Of a stretch of DNA of 5,645 nt, positions 1 through 5,645 are shown in pieces. The position numbers were made by a program, and so were the translations under genes. Positions within the stretch are counted from its first letter, which is position 1. The number at the start of each line of letters is the position of its first letter. The DNA is from Haemophilus parainfluenzae (GTDB taxonomy: Bacteria; Pseudomonadota; Gammaproteobacteria; Enterobacterales; Pasteurellaceae). The notes beneath the pieces were generated by a model. It was not told the origin of the DNA, ran no database searches, and worked only from the letters and a program-made list of their open reading frames with translations. The stretch covers positions 1 through 5,645 of the forward strand of contig JAGZRY010000112.1 in NCBI GenBank assembly GCA_018381425.1, read 5' to 3'.

Positions 1-74
1 CCTTTTTGCGTAATGAAATGCCAACCCATCACGAAATGATTGAAAGCAGATTTTATTTCATTTTGATCGATCAT
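1..74 (-). CDS. cysZ: CysZ sulfate transporter, N-terminal fragment (gene runs off the left edge)
   Basis: Only the first 24 codons are present, read leftward; they begin MIDQNEIKSAF and include the stretch FVMGWHFITQK. This matches the start of the CysZ family, where a short soluble segment with an aromatic-Gly-Trp pattern precedes the first membrane helix. CysZ is an inner-membrane protein that brings sulfate into the cell for cysteine synthesis. Two ATG codons lie back to back (first bases at 77 and 74). The ribosome-binding sequence AAAGGA (positions 86 to 81) is 3 bases from the first ATG and 6 from the second, so the second is the better start. The divergent position next to zipA is the usual gammaproteobacterial arrangement and supports the name. 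The rest of the gene is outside the window, so intactness cannot be judged. Confidence 0.85.
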   Translation of the reverse strand, partial: MIDQNEIKSAFNHFVMGWHFITQK

Positions 75-77
75 CAT

Positions 78-244
78 TGTTCCTTTAAATTGAAAAGTAA
101 AAAATACAAAATGTCACAGAAAGACAATATTTTTTGAGAAAAATTCCATCTCATCCCTTTTAATATCTTGTTTGCTTTTCTATTTTTTCACCTGTCGAAA
201 TGTGATAGGATCAGCAGAAATCATTGCGTTAAGGAGCAACAAGC
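78..244. promoter_or_regulatory. Divergent cysZ-zipA intergenic region, presumed promoters
   Basis: This AT-rich gap separates the two divergent genes and must carry or receive both promoters, but no strong consensus promoter stands out. For zipA the best candidate is TTTTCA (185-190) with TAGGAT (206-211), a short 15-base spacer; the TGTGA just upstream of TAGGAT may help. For cysZ, reading leftward, TTGTCT (127 to 122) and TATTTT (106 to 101) are also 15 bases apart. A GTGACA element (118 to 113) is closer to a -35 consensus, but its matching -10 would fall too near the ribosome-binding site. No repeat, hairpin or small gene was seen here. The promoter assignments are guesses from consensus similarity only. 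Confidence 0.35.
231..236 (+). promoter_or_regulatory. Ribosome-binding site of zipA
   Basis: AAGGAG lies 8 bases upstream of the ATG at 245. It is a near-perfect Shine-Dalgarno sequence at normal spacing and fixes the zipA start. It suggests efficient translation. Confidence 0.8.
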
Positions 245-3371
<3,127 letters not shown>

Positions 3372-3388
3372 TTAAACGGTTAGAAAAC

Positions 3389-3422
3389 AAAATGGGGCGT
3401 AGATGAATACGCCCCATTTTTT
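3389..3422. terminator. Bidirectional terminator between ligA and tyrP
   Basis: AAAATGGGGCGT (3389-3400) and ACGCCCCATTTT (3409-3420) form a perfect 12-base-pair stem with an 8-base loop. On the + strand the T run covers 3417-3422 and is followed by ATTTT. On the - strand the stem is followed by TTTTGTTTT. It therefore fits an intrinsic terminator in both directions, ending rightward zipA-ligA transcripts and leftward tsaD-tdk-tyrP transcripts. The convergent gene arrangement agrees with this. Confidence 0.93.
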
Positions 3423-3446
3423 ATTTTAAAAACACGTTCAAAATTG

Positions 3447-3455
3447 ACCGCACTT
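3447..3455 (-). repeat. DNA uptake signal sequence at the tyrP stop codon
   Basis: AAGTGCGGT on the - strand, preceded by an A and followed by CAATTTT, is a near-ideal extended USS. Its leading A residues are shared with the TAA stop of tyrP (3457 to 3455). It therefore lies at the exact end of the gene and before the bidirectional terminator. Confidence 0.9.
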
Positions 3456-4675
3456 TAGCCTGCCACAGCGGGTAAATAACCGGCTTGAATTAAGAATGGC
3501 ACGATCATAATTGCTATACCAATGATTAACGCAATCACTAAAGTCACATTACCACCGATTACACGATAAGGCAGATTCGGATTCGCTTGACGTGTTTTCC
3601 ATGCCAGTCCGATAGGCAAAATCAAGCAGTAGAATGCGCAGAGTAAGCCTGCATAGCTTAATGCGACAATAAAACCTTCAGGATAATACAAGGCAAATGC
3701 AAGTGGTGGAGTGAAGGCAGCGATAGTCAGTGTTAAACGGTCGTGTGGTAATCTATAACGTTTAAATAAATCGCCTAAACCTTCAAATACCCCTAGCATC
3801 ACACCAAGGAAAGAGGTGATTAATGCAAGCGCTGAGAATACACGCACGATTTCGCCCATGATGTGGGAATTCGTGATTTGACGCGTCGCGTTCACTAATC
3901 CGTTAAGTGTTGGATCCGCTTGGAGTACTTGCACGAATTCATTTTGGCTTAATACGCCGTGAGTCGCTAATTGCCACACTAAATAAGCGACGAGTGGAAT
4001 CGCTGTACCAATTAAAATCGCTTTACGGAATTGAGTAACACTACCATCTAAATAGCTGTTTACGCTGCCCATGATGATGTGGAAGCCAAAGGAGGTAAAG
4101 AAAATTGGCGCTGCAGAGATCACGAAAGCATAATTTAAAGGTAAGGCCATCAGGTTATCGACAGACACTTTGGGTAACATCATGAATAACATGAAAGCAA
4201 AGGCAATTAATTTACCGATGAACAGAATGCGAGTGGCACCATCAACGCCTCTTGTACCTACAACCACAAAGACACCGAGTACGACGGTAAATAAAATGAT
4301 TGAAAGTTCGGAGGAAAGACTTTCAAAGCCAAAAGCGGTTGGAAAACCCGATAATAATGAACCACCACCGGTGATGTAGGCCGCAGAAAGGGCATAAAGT
4401 AAAATGAGCAAGCTAAAAGTTGCTAAGACACGCCCTGTGATGCCAAAGTATTTCTCCGCGAGAGTCGCCACGCCATCATTCAAGCGATCGGCAGTTTGAT
4501 ACACTTCAACAAAAAGTAAACCGCTGTAAACCAAAAGTGCCCATAAGCCGACTAATAAGAAAACGGTGTAACCAAAACCAATACCGGCAGAGGTTAATGG
4601 CATCGCGAGCATTCCCGCTCCGATGGTCGTGCCTGCAATGATTAAGGCACTGCCGAATGTTTTGTTTTTTAGCAT
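3455..4675 (-). CDS. tyrP: Tyrosine-specific transport protein, HAAAP-family aromatic amino-acid permease
   Basis: This 406-residue inner-membrane permease is of the TyrP/TnaB/Mtr type, which imports aromatic amino acids by proton symport. The family signature GTTIGAGMLAMPL lies at residues 15-27. The chain shows about eleven hydrophobic segments, including those near 7-27, 33-55, 83-103, 125-141, 149-167, 183-203, 219-238, 277-298, 315-330, 334-358 and 375-397. The length agrees with E. coli TyrP (about 403). I chose the ATG at 4675 because GGAGGA lies 7 bases upstream and the protein then begins MLKNKTFGSALIIAG, as the family does. The reading frame stays open for 25 more codons to 4750, but that extension overlaps the end of tdk and has no family resemblance. 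It lies 35 bases downstream of tdk, so cotranscription is likely. Tyrosine as the substrate is inferred from overall resemblance; tryptophan permeases of the same family cannot be wholly excluded. H. influenzae has two tyrP paralogs, and neighbouring tdk suggests this is the counterpart of tyrP-B. Confidence 0.88.
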   Translation of the reverse strand: MLKNKTFGSALIIAGTTIGAGMLAMPLTSAGIGFGYTVFLLVGLWALLVYSGLLFVEVYQTADRLNDGVATLAEKYFGITGRVLATFSLLILLYALSAAYITGGGSLLSGFPTAFGFESLSSELSIILFTVVLGVFVVVGTRGVDGATRILFIGKLIAFAFMLFMMLPKVSVDNLMALPLNYAFVISAAPIFFTSFGFHIIMGSVNSYLDGSVTQFRKAILIGTAIPLVAYLVWQLATHGVLSQNEFVQVLQADPTLNGLVNATRQITNSHIMGEIVRVFSALALITSFLGVMLGVFEGLGDLFKRYRLPHDRLTLTIAAFTPPLAFALYYPEGFIVALSYAGLLCAFYCLILPIGLAWKTRQANPNLPYRVIGGNVTLVIALIIGIAIMIVPFLIQAGYLPAVAG

Positions 4676-4682
4676 AAAATTG

Positions 4683-4688
4683 TCCTCC
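4683..4688 (-). promoter_or_regulatory. Ribosome-binding site that fixes the tyrP start
   Basis: GGAGGA on the - strand lies 7 bases before the ATG at 4675. This strong Shine-Dalgarno sequence decides against the longer open frame that begins at 4750. Confidence 0.85.
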
Positions 4689-4710
4689 GAGTATAAAATT
4701 GAAAATGAGG

Positions 4711-5292
4711 TTAAAGCTGACCGCACTTTTCTTTGTAATGATAGCGGCAAACCGAAAGGTAAGAGTCGTTTCCACCAATTTGGATTTGTTCTCCTTCCTT
4801 AATGACTTCACCTTGTTCATTTAAACGTAAAACGAAATTGGCTTTGCGTCCACAATAACAGATTGTTTTTAATTCTTCTAGTTGATCTGCCCAAGCAAGT
4901 AAATACTTACTGCCTTCAAATAGCTCTGCTTGGAAGTCGGTACGCAAGCCATAACAAAGCACAGGAATTTTCAGTTTATCTACGACATCGCTTAATTGAT
5001 ACACTTGTTGTTTCGTTAAAAACTGGGCTTCGTCAACTAAAACACAATGAATTTTTTCTTCTTGTAAACGTTGGCTCACTTCGGCAAAAAGGTCACTCGT
5101 TGATGTAAATAAATTCGCCTCTTCATGAATACCAATACGTGACGTGACTTTGCCTGTTCCAAAGCGGTCATCAATGGCTGCCGTATAAACCATGGTGTTC
5201 ATATTGCGTTCACGGTAGTTATAGGAAGACTGCAGCAACGTGGTTGATTTGCCTGCATTCATCGTAGAGTAGTAAAAATAGAGTTTTGCCAT
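4711..5292 (-). CDS. tdk: Thymidine kinase
   Basis: Tdk phosphorylates thymidine to dTMP with ATP in the cytoplasmic salvage pathway. The 193 residues match type II (TK1-like) thymidine kinases. The P-loop STMNAGKS lies at residues 9-16. [12 protein letters not shown] (41-52) is the DDR-containing segment. VLVDEAQFL (84-92) contains the catalytic base Glu88. [15 protein letters not shown] (114-128) follows. The zinc site is C145-x-C147 with C182 and H185 in VCRYHY, the same spacing as E. coli as I recall it. YLS (178-180) belongs to the thymidine-gripping lasso. The protein ends soon after the zinc site, about 12 residues shorter than the E. coli enzyme. Its last residues, KCGQL, are partly encoded by an uptake sequence. 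The start ATG shares one base with the stop of the small upstream gene (TAATG), and the ribosome-binding sequence is modest (GGTGA about 8 bases upstream), so translation is probably coupled. Confidence 0.96.
   Translation of the reverse strand: MAKLYFYYSTMNAGKSTTLLQSSYNYRERNMNTMVYTAAIDDRFGTGKVTSRIGIHEEANLFTSTSDLFAEVSQRLQEEKIHCVLVDEAQFLTKQQVYQLSDVVDKLKIPVLCYGLRTDFQAELFEGSKYLLAWADQLEELKTICYCGRKANFVLRLNEQGEVIKEGEQIQIGGNDSYLSVCRYHYKEKCGQL
4720..4728 (-). repeat. DNA uptake signal sequence inside the 3' end of tdk
   Basis: AAG TGC GGT on the - strand is in frame and encodes Lys-Cys-Gly at residues 189-191 of Tdk, just before the final Gln-Leu and the stop. The core is exact. The downstream tract (CAGCTTTAACC) is a poorer match to the extended consensus than in the other three copies. 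Confidence 0.85.
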
Positions 5293-5528
5293 TATTTAAT
5301 CACCCATTTCCAGAAATAATAGGCAATAAATCCTGCAACAGGTGGACAGGCTGCGAGCATAAAGGTCCCGTAAGTGGCGCCGCCGCCAACCATTTTTCCG
5401 GCAGCTGAAAGCGCGCTAACGATATCACCACTTGGTGTGGTAAAAATCCATACGCCAATAATCGCGAGCACTAAAAAACAAGCGATACCGGCTGCACGCA
5501 TAGCTCTCACTTTAATCATATTTTCCAT
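5292..5528 (-). CDS. Small two-helix membrane protein of unknown function between tsaD and tdk
   Basis: I do not recognise this 78-residue protein. It has two clear hydrophobic segments, about residues 12-30 ([17 protein letters not shown]) and 52-73 ([21 protein letters not shown]). They are joined by a loop with TTPSGD and a glycine-rich GKMVGGG (44-50). Basic residues at the N-terminus (K6, R8, R11) and C-terminus (K74, K78) predict a hairpin with both ends in the cytoplasm. Two cysteines (17 and 61) lie within the membrane segments, and a Pro-Pro pair (62-63) breaks the second helix. It is probably real: TAAGGA sits 6 bases before the ATG, the gene starts 9 bases after tsaD ends, and its stop overlaps the tdk start by one base. 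A start at the ATG for Met4 is possible but less well spaced. Nothing in the sequence gives a function. Confidence 0.8.
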   Translation of the reverse strand: MENMIKVRAMRAAGIACFLVLAIIGVWIFTTPSGDIVSALSAAGKMVGGGATYGTFMLAACPPVAGFIAYYFWKWVIK

Positions 5529-5534
5529 ATTTTT

Positions 5535-5540
5535 TCCTTA
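5535..5540 (-). promoter_or_regulatory. Ribosome-binding site of the small membrane protein, overlapping the tsaD stop
   Basis: TAAGGA (5540 to 5535) contains the TAA stop codon of tsaD and lies 6 bases upstream of the ATG at 5528. Ribosomes ending tsaD would pause directly on this site, which favours coupled or reinitiated translation. Confidence 0.75.
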
Positions 5541-5645
5541 AATTGCAGGGAGTTCAGTCATTGCCCAACGAGGTTTAACATCAATGGCGAGATCGCTATG
5601 CTGACCTTGTTTTAAGCGTAAAAAGCCCGTATAGGCAATCATGGC
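5538..5645 (-). CDS. tsaD: tRNA N6-threonylcarbamoyladenosine synthase TsaD (Gcp/YgjD), C-terminal fragment
   Basis: Only the last 35 residues and the stop are present; the gene enters from the right edge. The fragment starts [15 protein letters not shown], continues to [12 protein letters not shown] and ends with TAA. This matches the TsaD C-terminus, in which the (D)NGAMIAY motif is followed by a moderately variable stretch and a conserved PRW...ELP ending. TsaD, acting with TsaB and TsaE, transfers the threonylcarbamoyl group to A37 of tRNAs that read ANN codons. It is the first visible gene of the leftward group. Adjacency to tdk agrees with the gcp-tdk neighbourhood I recall from H. influenzae. 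The catalytic and metal-binding part lies outside the window. Confidence 0.9.
   Translation of the reverse strand, partial: AMIAYTGFLRLKQGQHSDLAIDVKPRWAMTELPAI

Noticed and set aside
113..118. GTGACA on the - strand as the -35 of a cysZ promoter.
   Set aside because: The -10 at 17-base spacing (TTCAAT) would put the transcript start at or past the cysZ ribosome-binding site. The TGTGA here has no partner half-site to make a convincing CRP operator.
4170..4379. Rightward open frames within tyrP (4170-4379) and tdk (4863-5108).
   Set aside because: They are antisense to conserved coding sequence, lack convincing ribosome-binding sites and family resemblance, and are explained as shadows.
4690..4695. 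TATACT on the - strand, a good -10 look-alike just upstream of tyrP.
   Set aside because: No acceptable -35 lies 15-18 bases upstream, and a transcript starting there would begin inside the tyrP ribosome-binding site. Cotranscription with tdk is the simpler reading.
4676..4750. In-frame extension of tyrP upstream to an ATG at 4750.
   Set aside because: It would overlap the end of tdk, adds a non-hydrophobic stretch unlike any permease start, and ignores the strong GGAGGA site in front of the ATG at 4675.
4506..4820. Open frame of 104 codons on the - strand spanning the tdk-tyrP junction.
   Set aside because: It runs out of frame through the tdk 3' end and the tyrP 5' end, both well-supported genes, and resembles neither.

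Overview
The window looks like chromosomal housekeeping DNA from a Pasteurellaceae bacterium of the Haemophilus/Aggregatibacter type. Three things support this. The protein sequences closely resemble Haemophilus proteins as I remember them. The base composition is AT-leaning (roughly 40% G+C by eye). There are also four exact copies of AAGTGCGGT, the 9-base core of the Haemophilus-type DNA uptake signal sequence (USS). A species cannot be fixed from the sequence alone; a relative of H. parainfluenzae is a reasonable guess.

Left half: the 5' end of cysZ (sulfate uptake) runs leftward off the window edge. Across a gap of about 170 bases that must hold divergent promoters lies the rightward pair zipA (division protein that tethers FtsZ to the membrane) and ligA (NAD-dependent DNA ligase). 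This cysZ / zipA-ligA layout is the familiar gammaproteobacterial one. A compact terminator-like hairpin sits between zipA and ligA. A second, clearly bidirectional terminator follows ligA.

Right half: a leftward gene string read as tsaD (3' end only) > a 78-residue two-helix membrane protein of unknown function > tdk (thymidine kinase) > tyrP (aromatic amino-acid permease). The spacing is tight: 9 bases, a 1-base stop/start overlap, then 35 bases. This suggests one transcript entering from the right and ending at the shared terminator after ligA. The genes serve unrelated housekeeping roles (tRNA t6A modification, thymidine salvage, tyrosine uptake).

No mobile element, CRISPR array, RNA gene, phage gene or defence system is visible, and I see no new biological system. 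The items most worth a second look are the small membrane protein coupled to tdk, the hairpin between zipA and ligA, the way uptake sequences supply the end of tdk and abut the stop of tyrP, and the apparent joining of two gene blocks that I recall as separate in H. influenzae Rd. The longest stretch without a coding region is the cysZ-zipA gap.
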